NCBI RefSeq assembly: GCF_036226665.1
Contig: NZ_CP109007.1
Span: forward strand, 6,014,001-6,078,000
Direction: 5' to 3'
DNA from: Streptomyces sp. NBC_00691
GTDB lineage: Bacteria > Actinomycetota > Actinomycetes > Streptomycetales > Streptomycetaceae
DNA: 64,000 bases
Made by a program: the position numbers and the translations under genes. The notes beneath the pieces are model-generated. The model made no database searches. It was not told where the DNA came from and was given only the letters and a program-made list of their open reading frames with translations. The stretch's first letter is position 1. Each line of letters begins with the position of its first letter. This document shows, piece by piece, positions 45,421-56,600 of this stretch.

Positions 45421-48400
45421 ATGTCTCACCAGCACTCCGTCCAGGCTCCCGCCGTCGACATCGACGCGTACAACAGCACCGCCGTGCGGCTCCCCGAGGG
45501 CGCGCTGCACGAGTTGTTCGCCGCCCAGGCCGCGCGGACGCCGGACGCCGTGGCGCTGGTGTGCGGGGAACGCGAACTCTCCTACCGCGAGCTGGACGTG
45601 GCCGCCACGGCCCTGGCGCACCGGCTGCGGGACCGGGGCGTACGGCCCGGCGACGGCGTCGGCCTCTTCCAGGACCGCTCCCTCGCCTACGTCGTCGCGA
45701 TGCTCGCGGTCCTCAAGGCGGGGGGTGCCTATGTGCCGCTCGACCCGCGTCAGCCGGAGGAGCGGAGGGCGTTCATCCTCGCCGACACCGGGGCCGTCCT
45801 CCTCGTCACCGACCGCGAGGAGCCGGAGGTGGCCTTCGCGGGCGGCCTGCCGGTGCTGCGGCTGACGGAGGACGTGACGGTTCCGGAGCGGCACGAGCCG
45901 GCCGCCCTCGATGTGGCCGTGCATCCGGACCAGTTGGCGTATGTGATGTACACGTCGGGTTCGAGTGGTGTGCCGAAGGGTGTGGCGAACACGCACCGGA
46001 ACGTCGTGGAGCTGGCGCTGGATCCGTGGTGGGGTGTGGGTTCGGGGGATCGGCACCGTCGGGTGCTGGCGTATTCGCCGCTGGCTTTCGACTCGTCGAC
46101 GTATGAGTTGTGGGTGCCGCTTCTGAGTGGTGGGACCGCGGTGGTGCTGCGGGCGCCGAAGGTGGACATCGGTGAGCTGGCGCGGGCGATCGTGGAGCAG
46201 CGGATCTCGGCGGTGTACTTCACGACGGCGCTGTTCGACGCGATGGCGTCGGAGGCGGTCGAGTCGCTCGCCGGGCTCGCGGAGATCTGGACGGGGGGCG
46301 ACGTGCTCTCCGCTCCGGCTCTGCGCCGGGTGCTCGACTCGTGCCCGGACACGTCGGTGGTGCATGCCTATGGTCCGACGGAGTCCACGGTGTTCTGCAG
46401 CTATCAGGCGTTCGGTCCTGGTGAGCGGGTGGTGGAGCGTCTGCACCTCGGGGTGCCGATGGCCAACACGTGGATGTACGTGCTCGACGAGGAACTGCGG
46501 CACGTCCTCCCCGGGACCGTGGGCGAGCTGTACGTCGCCGGCAGCCATCTGGCCCGGGGGTATGTGGGCCGCCCGGCGCTGAGTGCGGAGCGGTTCGTGG
46601 CGGATCCGTTCGGTCCGGCCGGTGAGCGGATGTACCGGACGGGTGATCTGGCCCGGTGGAACGAGTTCGGTGAGGTGGTGTTCGAGGGTCGTGCGGACCA
46701 GCAGGTGAAGCTGCGTGGCTTCCGGATCGAGCTGGGTGAGATCGAGACGGTGCTCCTCGCCCATGACTCGGTGGCGCAGGCCGCGGTGATCGTCCGCGAG
46801 GACCGGCCCGGCGACAAGCGCCTCGTCGCCTACGTCGTCCCCGCCGTCGACGCCCGCGTCGACACCGACGCCCTCCACGGGCACAGCACCGAACGCCTCG
46901 CCGAGTACATGGTCCCCTCCGCCTTCGTCGAACTCGCCGAACTCCCCCTGACCGCCAACGGCAAGCTCGACCGCCGCGCCCTGCCGCAGCCCGTGCTGAC
47001 CGGCGAGGGCGACGGCCGCGCCCCGCGCAACCCCGTCGAGGAAGTGCTCTGCGGACTCTTCGCCGACGCGCTCGGCGAGCCCGCCGTCTCCATCGACGAC
47101 GACTTCTTCCGGCTCGGCGGCCACTCGCTCCTCGCCACCCGGCTGGTCGGCCGCGTCCGCACCGCCCTCGCCACCGAACTCTCCCTCCGCGACTTCTTCC
47201 TGTACCCGACCGTCGCCGGGCTCGCCCGGCTGATCACCGCCGGCGCCGGGCAGGCCACCCGCCCCGCGCTCACCGCCGCCGGCCGGTCCGACGACGACCT
47301 CCCGCTCTCCGCCGCCCAGCGCCGCCTCTGGTTCCTCGACCAGATGGAAGGCCCCTCGGCCACGTACAACATCCCCCTCGCCGTCCGCCTCAGCGGCACC
47401 GTCGACCCGGAGGTGCTGCGACAGGCCCTCGGGGACGTGATCGCCCGCCACGAGGTCCTCCGGACCAGCTACCCGGTGCACGAGGGCGAACCGCGCCAGC
47501 ACATCGCCGCCCCCGAGCAGGTCACCGTGCCGCTCACCGTCGCCACCGTCACCGACGACGAGCTGCCCGCACGGCTCGCGGAGGAGACCGCGCACCTCTT
47601 CGACCTCGCCGCCGAACTCCCCCTGCACACGGTGCTCCTGGAGCAGTCGCCGACCCGCAGCGTGCTCGTCCTGGTCGTCCACCACATCGCCTCCGACGGC
47701 TGGTCCCACACCCCCCTCATGCGGGACATCGGCGCCGCCTACACCGCCCGCAGCCAGGGCACGGCACCCGAGTGGGAGCCGCTGCCCGCCCAGTACGCCG
47801 ACTACTCCCTCTGGCAGCGGGACCTGCTCGCCGACCAGGAGGAGAGCCAGCTCGCCCACTGGCGGGAGGCGCTCGCCCAGCTGCCCACCGAGGTCACGCT
47901 GCCCACCAGCCGGCCCCGTCCGGTCGTGGCCTCCTACCGCGGCGCCACCCACACCGTGCACTGCCCGGCGGAGACCCACCAGGCCCTCAGCACCCTGGCC
48001 AGGGAGCACGGCGTCACCCTGTTCATGGTGGCGCAGGCGGCCACCGTGGCCCTGCTGTCCCGCTCCGGGGCGGGCACCGACATCCCCCTCGGCTCACTCG
48101 TCGCGGGGCGGACCGACGAGGCGCTGGAGGACCTGGTCGGGTTCTTCGTCAACACCCTCGTGCTCCGCACCGACGCCTCCGGCGACCCGACCTTCCGCGA
48201 ACTCCTCGACCGGGTCCGGGAGACCGACCTCGGCGCCTGGGCCCACCAGGACCTGCCCTTCGACCGGCTCGTGGAGACCCTCAACCCCGAGCGCTCCGCC
48301 GCCCGCCACCCGCTCTTCCAGGTCATGCTCACCCTGGCCGAGGCCGCCGAGGCCACGCCCAGGCTGCCGGGCGTCCGCGCCGAGACCCGGCAACTGAGCG

Positions 48401-51400
48401 CGGGCATCGCCAAGTTCGACCTCACCGTCAACTTCTACGAGCACCGCGACCGCGTCGGCCACCCGAACGGCCTCGACATCGTCCTCGAGTACGCCACCGA
48501 CCTGTACGACCCCGACACCGTCGAGGCGGCCGGCGAGCGGCTGGCCCGGGTCCTGGACGCCGTCGTCGCCGACCCGGACGTCAAGGTCGCCGACATCGAA
48601 CTGCTCTCCTCGGCCCAGCGCCACGCGCTGCTCGCCGACTACAACGACACCGCCGTGGAGCTCCCCGAGGGCGCGCTGCACGAGCTGTTCGCCGCCCAGG
48701 CCGCGCGGACGCCGGACGCCGTGGCACTGGTGTGCGGGGAACACGAGACGACCTACCGCGACCTCGACCGTGCCTCCGGCGCCTTCGCCGCCCGGCTCGC
48801 GGCGCGGGGAGTCCGGCCGGGTACCGCCGTGGGCCTCTACCTCGACCGGTCGGCGGAGTTCGTGGTCGCCGCCCTCGCCGTGCTCAAGTCGGGTGGCGTC
48901 TTCGTGCCGCTCGACCCGCGTCAGCCGGAGGAGCGGCTCGCGTTCATCCTCGCGGACACGGGCGCGCCTCTTCTCGTCACCGACCGCTCCGCCGAGGACG
49001 TGGGGTTCGCCCGGGACCTGGACACGCTGCCGGCTCCCGACCTGCGGGCCCTCCTCGCGGAGACGGGTACCCCGTATCCCGAACCGGCCGTGCATCCGGA
49101 CCAGTTGGCGTATGTGATGTACACGTCGGGTTCGAGTGGTGTGCCGAAGGGTGTGGCGAACACCCATCGGAACGTCGTGGAGCTGGCGCTGGATCCGTGG
49201 TGGGGTGTGGGTTCGGGGGATCGGCACCGTCGGGTGCTGGCGTATTCGCCGCTGGCTTTCGACTCGTCGACGTATGAGTTGTGGGTGCCGCTTCTGAGTG
49301 GTGGGACCGCGGTGGTGCTGCGGGCGCCGAAGGTGGACATCGGTGAGCTGGCGCGGGCGATCGTGGAGCAGCGGATCTCGGCGGTGTACTTCACGACGGC
49401 GCTGTTCGACGCGATGGCGTCGGAGGCGGTCGAGTCGCTGTCCGGTCTGAGTGAGATCTGGACCGGGGGCGACGTCCTGTCCGCTCCGGCTCTGCGCCGG
49501 GTGCTCGACTCCTGCCCGGACACGTCGGTGGTGCATGCCTATGGTCCGACGGAGTCCACGGTGTTCTGCAGCTATCAGCCGTTCGGTCCTGGTGAGCGGG
49601 TGGTGGAGCGGCTGCATCTGGGCGTGCCGATGGCGAACACCCGGATGTATGTGCTGGACGAGGGGCTGCGGCCGGTTGTTCCCGGGGTGGTCGGTGAGCT
49701 GTATGTCGCCGGGAGTCACTTGGCCCGGGGGTATGTGGGCCGCCCGGCGCTGAGTGCGGAGCGGTTCGTGGCGGATCCGTTCGGTCCGGCCGGTGAGCGG
49801 ATGTACCGGACTGGGGACCTGGCCCGGTGGAACGAGTTCGGTGAGGTGGTGTTCGAGGGGCGTGCGGACCAGCAGGTGAAGCTGCGTGGCTTCCGGATCG
49901 AGCTGGGTGAGATCGAGACGGTGCTCCTCGCCCACGATTCGGTGGCGCAGGCCGCGGTGATCGTCCGCGAGGACCGGCCCGGCGACAAGCGCCTCGTCGC
50001 CTACGTCGTCCCCGCGCCGGGAACCCGGATCGACACCGACGCCCTGCGGCGTCACGCCGCCCACCGGCTCGCCGAGTACATGGTCCCCTCCGCCTTCGTC
50101 GAGCTCGACGTCCTTCCCCTGACCGCCAACGGCAAGCTCGACCGCCGCGCCCTGCCCGCGCCCCGGCTCGGCACCGGACCCGGCGGCCGGCAGGGCCGTA
50201 CCCCCGTCGAGGAGGTGCTGTGCGGGCTCTTCGCCGACGCGCTCGGGCTGCCCGCCGTCTCCATCGACGACGACTTCTTCCGGCTCGGCGGGCACTCCCT
50301 GCTCGGTACGCGGCTGGTCAGCCGCATCCGGCACACCCTGGGGGCACAGGTGTCCGTCCGCGACCTCTTCCGCTGCCCCTCCGTCGCCGGCTTCGCCGAG
50401 TTCCTCGCCGACCCCGGCGCCGACGGGGGACGCCGGCCGGTCCTCGTGGCGGGCGAGCGGCCCGAGCGGGTGCCGCTGTCCGCCGCGCAGCGCAGGCTCT
50501 GGTTCCTGGCCCAGATGGAGGGTGCCTCGGCCACGTACAACATCCCCCTCGCCGTCCGGCTCACCGGCGTCCTCGACGCCGACGCGCTGCGGCTCGCCCT
50601 GGGCGATGTCGTCGGGCGGCACGAGGCGCTGCGCACCGTCTTCCCCGCCGAGCAGGGCACGCCCCACCAGGTGGTCGTGCCGGCCGCCGGGGCGCGGCTC
50701 GACCTGCCGGTCATCCCGGCGACGCGCGACGCCCTGCCCGCGGTCCTGCGCGACCTGTCCGCCACGACCTTCGACCTGTCCCGCGAACTGCCCGTCCGCG
50801 CCGACCTGGTACGGATCGCGGACGACGAGCACGTGCTGCTCCTCGTGACCCACCACATCGCCTCCGACGGCTGGTCCAACACGCCCCTCATGCGGGACCT
50901 CGGCGCCGCCTACACCGCCCGCGTCGAGGGCGCGGCGCCCGAGTGGGAGCCGCTGCCCGTCCAGTACGCCGACTACGCCCTCTGGCAGCAGGCCCTCCTC
51001 GCCGCCGACGAGGAGCGACAGCTCGACCACTGGCGCACGGCTCTCGACCGGCTCCCGGAGGAGGTGACGCTGCCCGCCGACCACGCCCGGCCGGCCACCG
51101 CCTCGTACCGGGGCGCCTCCCTCACCGTCCAGTGCCCCGCGGACCTGCACACCGCGCTCACCCGGCTGGCCCGTGAGAACGGCACCACGCTCTTCATGGT
51201 CGCGCAGGCGGCCACGGCGGTCCTCCTGTCGCGCTCCGGCGCCGGCCCGGACATCCCGCTCGGCTCACCGGTCGCCGGACGGACCGACGAAGCCCTCGAA
51301 GACCTCGTCGGCTTCTTCGTGAACACGCTGGTGCTGCGCACCGACGTGAGCGGCAATCCGACCTTCCGGGAGCTCCTGGAGCGGGTCCGGGCCACTGACC

Positions 51401-53625
51401 TGGCCGCCTGGGCCCACCAGGACGTGCCCTTCGACCGGCTCGTGGAGACCCTCAACCCCGAGCGCTCCGCCGCCCGCCATCCGCTCTTCCAGGTCATGCT
51501 CTCGGTCACCGACGCGGCCGGACCCGTGCCGCACCTGCCGGGTCTGCGGGCCGAGTCGGAGTTCACCGCGCTCGACATCGCCAAGTTCGACCTCACGTTC
51601 ACCTTCCACGAGCACCGGGCGGCCGACGGCGGTCCGGCCGGCCTCGGCATCACCGTCGAATACGCCACCGACCTCTACGAGGCGGCCAGCGTCTCGGCCG
51701 TCACCGCTCGCCTGGTCCGGCTCCTCGAAGCGGCGGCCGGCGCCCCCGACGTCCCGATCGGAGACCTCGATGTCCTGGCGGCCGACGAACGCGCCCAGCT
51801 CCTCGACACCTGGCACGGCACATCGCGGTCCCGTCCCGCCGCCTCGCTGCCGCAGCTGTTCGCCGCGCAGGTCGCCCGCACCCCGGACGCCGTCGCCGTC
51901 ACGCTCGGCGGAGAGCGGCTGACGTACGCGGAACTGGACCGGCGCGCCAACCGGCTGGCCCACCGGCTGATCGCGGAGGGTGTGCGGCCGGGGTCGCGCG
52001 TGATCCTCTTCCTGGAACGCTCCCTGGAAGCCGTCGTGGCGATCCTCGCCGTGGTCAAGGCGGGCGCGGTGTACGTACCGCTGGACACCCGCTACCCGGC
52101 CGACCGCATCGAGCTGATCGTGCGGATGTCCGGCGGGAGCCTGTTCCTCACCGACCGGGTGCCCGGCGACCTCGAACTGCCGGCGGGCTCACGCACCATG
52201 ACGATCACCCAGGACGGTTCGCCGGACCTTCCCGACACCGCCCCCGAGGTCGACGTCCACCCCGAGCAGCTCGCCTACGCGATGTTCACCTCGGGCTCGA
52301 CCGGTGTGCCGAAGGGCGTCGCCGTCACCCACCGCAACATCACCGAGCTGGCCGCCGACACCCGGTTCACGGGCGACGCCCACCGCCGTGTCCTGCTGCA
52401 CTCGCCGCTCGCCTTCGACGCGACGACGTACGAGCTGTGGGCGCCCCTGCTGTCCGGCGGCACCCTCGTGGTGGCCCCGCCCGGCCTGCTCGACACGGCG
52501 GCGCTGGCCTCGGTCCTCGCGGCGGAGTCCATCACCGGTCTGTGGCTGACGGTGGGCCTCTTCCGGCTGGTCGCGGAGGAGGACCCGGGCGCGTTCGCCG
52601 GGCTCGGGGAGGTGTGGACGGGCGGCGACGTGGTGCCCCCGGAGGCCGTACGACGGGTCATGGACGCCTGCCCGAACCTGACCGTGGTCAACGCCTACGG
52701 CCCCACCGAGACCACGACGTTCGCGACCTCGCACGAGATCCACCGGCCCTTCGACTACCAGGGCGCACTGCCCATCGGCCGCCCCATCGACAACACCCGG
52801 CTCTACGTCCTCGACGAGCACCTGGGCCTGCTGCCCGCCGGCGTCCAGGGCGAGCTGTACATCGCGGGGACGGGACTCGCCCAGGGCTACCTCGACCGGC
52901 CGGCGCTCACCGCGGAACGGTTCGTCGCCGATCCCTACGGACCGCCGGGCTCGCGGATGTACCGGACCGGTGACCTGGTGCGCTGGTCGCGGGAGGGCGA
53001 GATCGAGTACCTGGGGCGGGCGGACCAGCAGGTGAAGCTGCGCGGGTTCCGCATCGAGCCGGGCGAGATCGAGTCGGCGCTCGTCGCCCACGACTCGGTG
53101 GCCCAGGCCGCGGTGATCGTCCGCGAGGACCGCCCCGGCGACAAGCGGCTCGTCGCCTACCTCGTCGGACACGGCGGCGCCGCCCCCGACCCCGAGCTGC
53201 TCCGCACCCACGCCGACGGCCTCCTGCCCGACTACATGGTCCCGTCCGCCTTCGTCGTCCTGGACGCCCTGCCCCTGACCTCCAACGGCAAGCTGGACCG
53301 CCGGGCCCTGCCGGCACCCGCCGCCACACCCGTCAGCAGCGGCCGGCAGCCGCGCAACCCGCGCGAGGAAGTCCTGTGCGGACTCTTCGCCGACGTCCTC
53401 GGCGTCCCCGCCGTCACCATCGACGACGACTTCTTCCGGCTCGGCGGGCACTCCCTGCTCGCCACCCGGCTGATCAGCCGGATCCGCACCGCCCTCGGGG
53501 CCGAACTCCCGGTCCCCACCCTCTTCGAGAACCCGAACGTGGCCGCCCTGGCCGAGCGACTCGACCGCGCCGAGACCGCGCGACCCAAGCTGCGGCCGAT
53601 GCGCCGGATGGGAGCCTCCCAGTGA
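45421..53625 (+). CDS. NRPS, modules 1-3 (A-PCP / C-A-PCP / C-A-PCP)
   Basis: A 2734-aa peptide synthetase that begins with an A domain and no C domain, so it should start the peptide. Order: A1 ~25-520, PCP1 (LGGHSLLATRL, Ser ~568), C2 (HHIASDGWS ~754), A2 ~1080-1575, PCP2 (~1622), C3 (HHIASDGWS ~1811), A3 ~2140-2630, PCP3 (~2678). Each A domain has a TSGSSG/STG-VPKG loop and the catalytic NGKLDRRALP Lys. By alignment to GrsA the specificity residues read DSYYWGAVF for A1 and A2 and DAYWWGATF for A3; the last resembles the Val code DAFWIGGTF, the first is unfamiliar. No epimerase, methyltransferase or docking domain is seen. ATG 45421 (MSHQHSVQAP) is used. It ends in the PCP-C linker. Confidence 0.92.
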   Translation: MSHQHSVQAPAVDIDAYNSTAVRLPEGALHELFAAQAARTPDAVALVCGERELSYRELDVAATALAHRLRDRGVRPGDGVGLFQDRSLAYVVAMLAVLKAGGAYVPLDPRQPEERRAFILADTGAVLLVTDREEPEVAFAGGLPVLRLTEDVTVPERHEPAALDVAVHPDQLAYVMYTSGSSGVPKGVANTHRNVVELALDPWWGVGSGDRHRRVLAYSPLAFDSSTYELWVPLLSGGTAVVLRAPKVDIGELARAIVEQRISAVYFTTALFDAMASEAVESLAGLAEIWTGGDVLSAPALRRVLDSCPDTSVVHAYGPTESTVFCSYQAFGPGERVVERLHLGVPMANTWMYVLDEELRHVLPGTVGELYVAGSHLARGYVGRPALSAERFVADPFGPAGERMYRTGDLARWNEFGEVVFEGRADQQVKLRGFRIELGEIETVLLAHDSVAQAAVIVREDRPGDKRLVAYVVPAVDARVDTDALHGHSTERLAEYMVPSAFVELAELPLTANGKLDRRALPQPVLTGEGDGRAPRNPVEEVLCGLFADALGEPAVSIDDDFFRLGGHSLLATRLVGRVRTALATELSLRDFFLYPTVAGLARLITAGAGQATRPALTAAGRSDDDLPLSAAQRRLWFLDQMEGPSATYNIPLAVRLSGTVDPEVLRQALGDVIARHEVLRTSYPVHEGEPRQHIAAPEQVTVPLTVATVTDDELPARLAEETAHLFDLAAELPLHTVLLEQSPTRSVLVLVVHHIASDGWSHTPLMRDIGAAYTARSQGTAPEWEPLPAQYADYSLWQRDLLADQEESQLAHWREALAQLPTEVTLPTSRPRPVVASYRGATHTVHCPAETHQALSTLAREHGVTLFMVAQAATVALLSRSGAGTDIPLGSLVAGRTDEALEDLVGFFVNTLVLRTDASGDPTFRELLDRVRETDLGAWAHQDLPFDRLVETLNPERSAARHPLFQVMLTLAEAAEATPRLPGVRAETRQLSAGIAKFDLTVNFYEHRDRVGHPNGLDIVLEYATDLYDPDTVEAAGERLARVLDAVVADPDVKVADIELLSSAQRHALLADYNDTAVELPEGALHELFAAQAARTPDAVALVCGEHETTYRDLDRASGAFAARLAARGVRPGTAVGLYLDRSAEFVVAALAVLKSGGVFVPLDPRQPEERLAFILADTGAPLLVTDRSAEDVGFARDLDTLPAPDLRALLAETGTPYPEPAVHPDQLAYVMYTSGSSGVPKGVANTHRNVVELALDPWWGVGSGDRHRRVLAYSPLAFDSSTYELWVPLLSGGTAVVLRAPKVDIGELARAIVEQRISAVYFTTALFDAMASEAVESLSGLSEIWTGGDVLSAPALRRVLDSCPDTSVVHAYGPTESTVFCSYQPFGPGERVVERLHLGVPMANTRMYVLDEGLRPVVPGVVGELYVAGSHLARGYVGRPALSAERFVADPFGPAGERMYRTGDLARWNEFGEVVFEGRADQQVKLRGFRIELGEIETVLLAHDSVAQAAVIVREDRPGDKRLVAYVVPAPGTRIDTDALRRHAAHRLAEYMVPSAFVELDVLPLTANGKLDRRALPAPRLGTGPGGRQGRTPVEEVLCGLFADALGLPAVSIDDDFFRLGGHSLLGTRLVSRIRHTLGAQVSVRDLFRCPSVAGFAEFLADPGADGGRRPVLVAGERPERVPLSAAQRRLWFLAQMEGASATYNIPLAVRLTGVLDADALRLALGDVVGRHEALRTVFPAEQGTPHQVVVPAAGARLDLPVIPATRDALPAVLRDLSATTFDLSRELPVRADLVRIADDEHVLLLVTHHIASDGWSNTPLMRDLGAAYTARVEGAAPEWEPLPVQYADYALWQQALLAADEERQLDHWRTALDRLPEEVTLPADHARPATASYRGASLTVQCPADLHTALTRLARENGTTLFMVAQAATAVLLSRSGAGPDIPLGSPVAGRTDEALEDLVGFFVNTLVLRTDVSGNPTFRELLERVRATDLAAWAHQDVPFDRLVETLNPERSAARHPLFQVMLSVTDAAGPVPHLPGLRAESEFTALDIAKFDLTFTFHEHRAADGGPAGLGITVEYATDLYEAASVSAVTARLVRLLEAAAGAPDVPIGDLDVLAADERAQLLDTWHGTSRSRPAASLPQLFAAQVARTPDAVAVTLGGERLTYAELDRRANRLAHRLIAEGVRPGSRVILFLERSLEAVVAILAVVKAGAVYVPLDTRYPADRIELIVRMSGGSLFLTDRVPGDLELPAGSRTMTITQDGSPDLPDTAPEVDVHPEQLAYAMFTSGSTGVPKGVAVTHRNITELAADTRFTGDAHRRVLLHSPLAFDATTYELWAPLLSGGTLVVAPPGLLDTAALASVLAAESITGLWLTVGLFRLVAEEDPGAFAGLGEVWTGGDVVPPEAVRRVMDACPNLTVVNAYGPTETTTFATSHEIHRPFDYQGALPIGRPIDNTRLYVLDEHLGLLPAGVQGELYIAGTGLAQGYLDRPALTAERFVADPYGPPGSRMYRTGDLVRWSREGEIEYLGRADQQVKLRGFRIEPGEIESALVAHDSVAQAAVIVREDRPGDKRLVAYLVGHGGAAPDPELLRTHADGLLPDYMVPSAFVVLDALPLTSNGKLDRRALPAPAATPVSSGRQPRNPREEVLCGLFADVLGVPAVTIDDDFFRLGGHSLLATRLISRIRTALGAELPVPTLFENPNVAALAERLDRAETARPKLRPMRRMGASQ
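45916..46840 (+). repeat. Direct repeat copy 1 (A1 core)
   Basis: Nearly identical at DNA level to 49087-50011, offset 3171 nt (one module). It covers the A-domain from the nucleotide loop to past the A8 region, with a diverged patch around 46450-46550. Codons here often end in G or T (for example GGTTCGAGTGGTGTGCCG), unlike the C-ending codons around. Confidence 0.85.
49087..50011 (+). repeat. Direct repeat copy 2 (A2 core)
   Basis: Partner of 45916-46840. The specificity residues are identical, so modules 1 and 2 should activate the same amino acid. The near-zero silent divergence points to recent duplication or gene conversion. Confidence 0.85.
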
Positions 53626-56600
53626 TTCCCCTGTCATACGCCCAGCAGCGCCTGTGGTTCCTCGCCCAGCTCGAGGGTCCGTCGGCCACCTACAACATCC
53701 CGCTGGCCCTCCGCCTCACCGGCACCCTCGACACCGAGGCGCTGACCCTGGCCCTCGGCGACGTGCTCGCCCGCCACGAGAGCCTGCGCACCGTCTACCC
53801 GGAGCGCGACGGCACGCCGTACCAGGAGATACGCGAGGCCGCCGACGTACGGCTCGACCTGCCCGTCCTCGCGGCGACGGAGGAGACCCTCGCGGCCGTC
53901 CTCGCCGCCGAGTCGGCCCATGTCTTCGACCTGGCCGTCGACCTGCCGGTCGAGGCGCGACTGATCCGCCTGGACCGGACGGCGGCGCCGGCCGGGGCCG
54001 ACGCCCCCGCACCCGCCGACGACGAGCACGTCCTGCTCGTCGTCATGCACCACATCGCCTCCGACGGCTGGTCCATCGCCCCGCTGCTCCGCGACCTCTC
54101 CCACGCCTACCGGGCCCGCCTCGCCGGCCGCGCCCCCGAGCAGGACCCGCTGGAGATCCAGTACGCCGACTACACCCTCTGGCAGCACGAACTGCTCGGC
54201 GAGGCCGAAGCCGAGGACAGCGTCATGGCCCGGCAGATCGCCTACTGGCGCGAGCGGCTGGCCGGACTCCCCGCCGAGGCCACCCTCCCCGCGGACCGGC
54301 CGCGTCCCGCCGTCGCCTCGTACCGTGGCGACACCCGCACCCTGCACTGCCCGCCCGCGACCCACGCGGCCCTCGTCGAGCTGGCCCGGGGGAGCGGCGC
54401 CACCCTCTTCATGGCGGCCCAGGCGGCGCTCGCCACCGTGCTGGCCGCCTCCGGCGCCGGGACCGACGTCCCCGTCGGCTCCCCGGTCGCGGGCCGCACC
54501 GACGAGGCGCTCGACGACCTCGTGGGCTTCTTCGTGAACACGCTGGTGCTGCGCACCGACGTGAGCGGCGACCCGACCTTCCGGGAGCTCCTGGAGCGGG
54601 TCCGGGCCACCGACCTGGCCGCCTGGGCGCACCAGGACCTGCCCTTCGACCGGCTCGTCGAGGCCCTCAACCCCGAGCGCACCGGCGACCGGCACCCCCT
54701 CTTCCAGGTCATGCTGACCCTGGTGCAGGCGGGAGCGGCCGAAGCGGGGACCTCGTCCGACGGCGCGGACTTCCCCGGCCTCACGACACGCGCCGAGTAC
54801 TCGCCCACCAGCACCGCCAAGTTCGACCTCACCGTCGGATTCGACGAGCACCTCACCGACGACGGCCGCCCCGGCGGTCTCGACATCACCGCCGAGTACG
54901 CCACCGACCTGTACGACCCCGAGACCGTGGAGGCCCTGCTCGCCCGGCTCGGCCGGCTGCTCGCCGAGGCCGTCGCCCACCCCGACACGCCCCTGTCCGG
55001 GCTCGACCTGCTCGACCCGGCCGAGCGCACCCTGCTCCTGGACACCTGGACGGGCCGCGCCACCCCCGTGCCGGACGCCTCCCTCGCGGCCCTCTTCGCC
55101 GAGCAGGCGGTACGCACCCCGGACGCGGTGGCCCTCACCCAAGCCGGCCGCGGCTACACCTACGCCGAGGCCGACGCCCTCACCAACCGGTTCGCGCACC
55201 GCCTCGGCTCGCTCGGCGTGGGACCCGAGACCGTCGTCGCCGTCCTGATGGAACGCTCGGTCGACCTGGTCCTGACCCTGCTCGGCATCACCAAAGCCGG
55301 CGGTGTGTACGCCCCGCTGAACGCCGTCGACCCGGCCTCCCGGCTCACCCGCATCCTCGCCGACACCGCCGCGCCCGTCCTGCTCGTCGACCCGGCGCTC
55401 GCCGACCACGAGATCCTCACCGCGGCGACCGGCGTACGGACCGTCCTGGTCGACGGGCTCGACCGGGACCCGGAGCTCGACGCCCACCCGGAGACCGCCC
55501 CCGAGGTGGTCACGCACCCCGACCAGTGGCTGTACGTGATGTTCACCTCGGGCTCGACGGGGGTGCCGAAGGGCGTCGCCATCACCCACCGCGACGTCGC
55601 CGAACTCGCCCTCGACCACCGCTGGACCCGGCCCGCCCACGCGCGCGTGCTCTTCCACTCCCCGCACACCTTCGACGCCACGACCTACGAACTGTGGGCC
55701 CCCTTGCTGAGGGGCGGCACCGTCGCGGTCGCCCCGCCCGGCGTCCTCGACACGGCGGCGATGGCCGCGGTCCTCGCCGAGGAGTCGATCACCGGTCTGT
55801 GGCTCACGGCCGGTCTGTTCCGGCTGGTGGCCGAGGAGGACCCGGGCGCGTTCGCCGGGCTCGGCGAGGTGTGGACCGGCGGGGACGTGGTGCCGCCCGA
55901 GGCGGTGCGCCGGGTCATGGACGCCTGCCCGGACCTGACCGTGGTCAACGGCTACGGCCCCACGGAGACCACGACGTTCGCGACCTCGCACGAGATCCGC
56001 CGGCCCTTCGACTACGACGGCGCTCTGCCCATCGGCCGCCCCCTGGACAACACCCGGCTCTACGTCCTCGACGACCACCTCGGCCTGGTCGCTCCCGGAG
56101 TCCCCGGCGAGCTGTACATCGCGGGCGCCGGACTGGCCCGCGGCTATCTGGGCCGCCCGGCCCAGACCGCCGAGCGGTTCGTCGCCGACCCGTACGGCTC
56201 CGTCGCCGGCTCGCGGATGTACCGGACCGGTGACCTGGTGCGCTGGTCGCGGGAGGGCGAGATCGAGTACCTGGGGCGGGCGGACCAGCAGGTGAAGCTG
56301 CGCGGGTTCCGCATCGAGCCGGGCGAGATCGAGTCGGCGCTCGTCGCCCACGACTCGGTGGCCCAGGCCGCGGTGATCGTCCGCGAGGACCGCCCCGGCG
56401 ACAAGCGGCTCGTCGCTTACCTCGTCGGCAACGCCGGTGACTCCGGAACCGCGAACACCGACGTCGACACCGCCGCCCTGCGCCGGCACGCCGTCGACGC
56501 CCTGCCCGAGTACATGGTGCCGTCCGCGTTCGTCGTCCTGGACGCCCTTCCCCTGACCGGCAACGGCAAGCTCGACCGCCGCGCCCTGCCGCAGCCCGTG

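Noticed and set aside
48094..51150. Very long minus-strand frame across the NRPS genes
   Set aside because: An artefact of codon bias. Its sequence mirrors the repeated NRPS modules and repeats with them.
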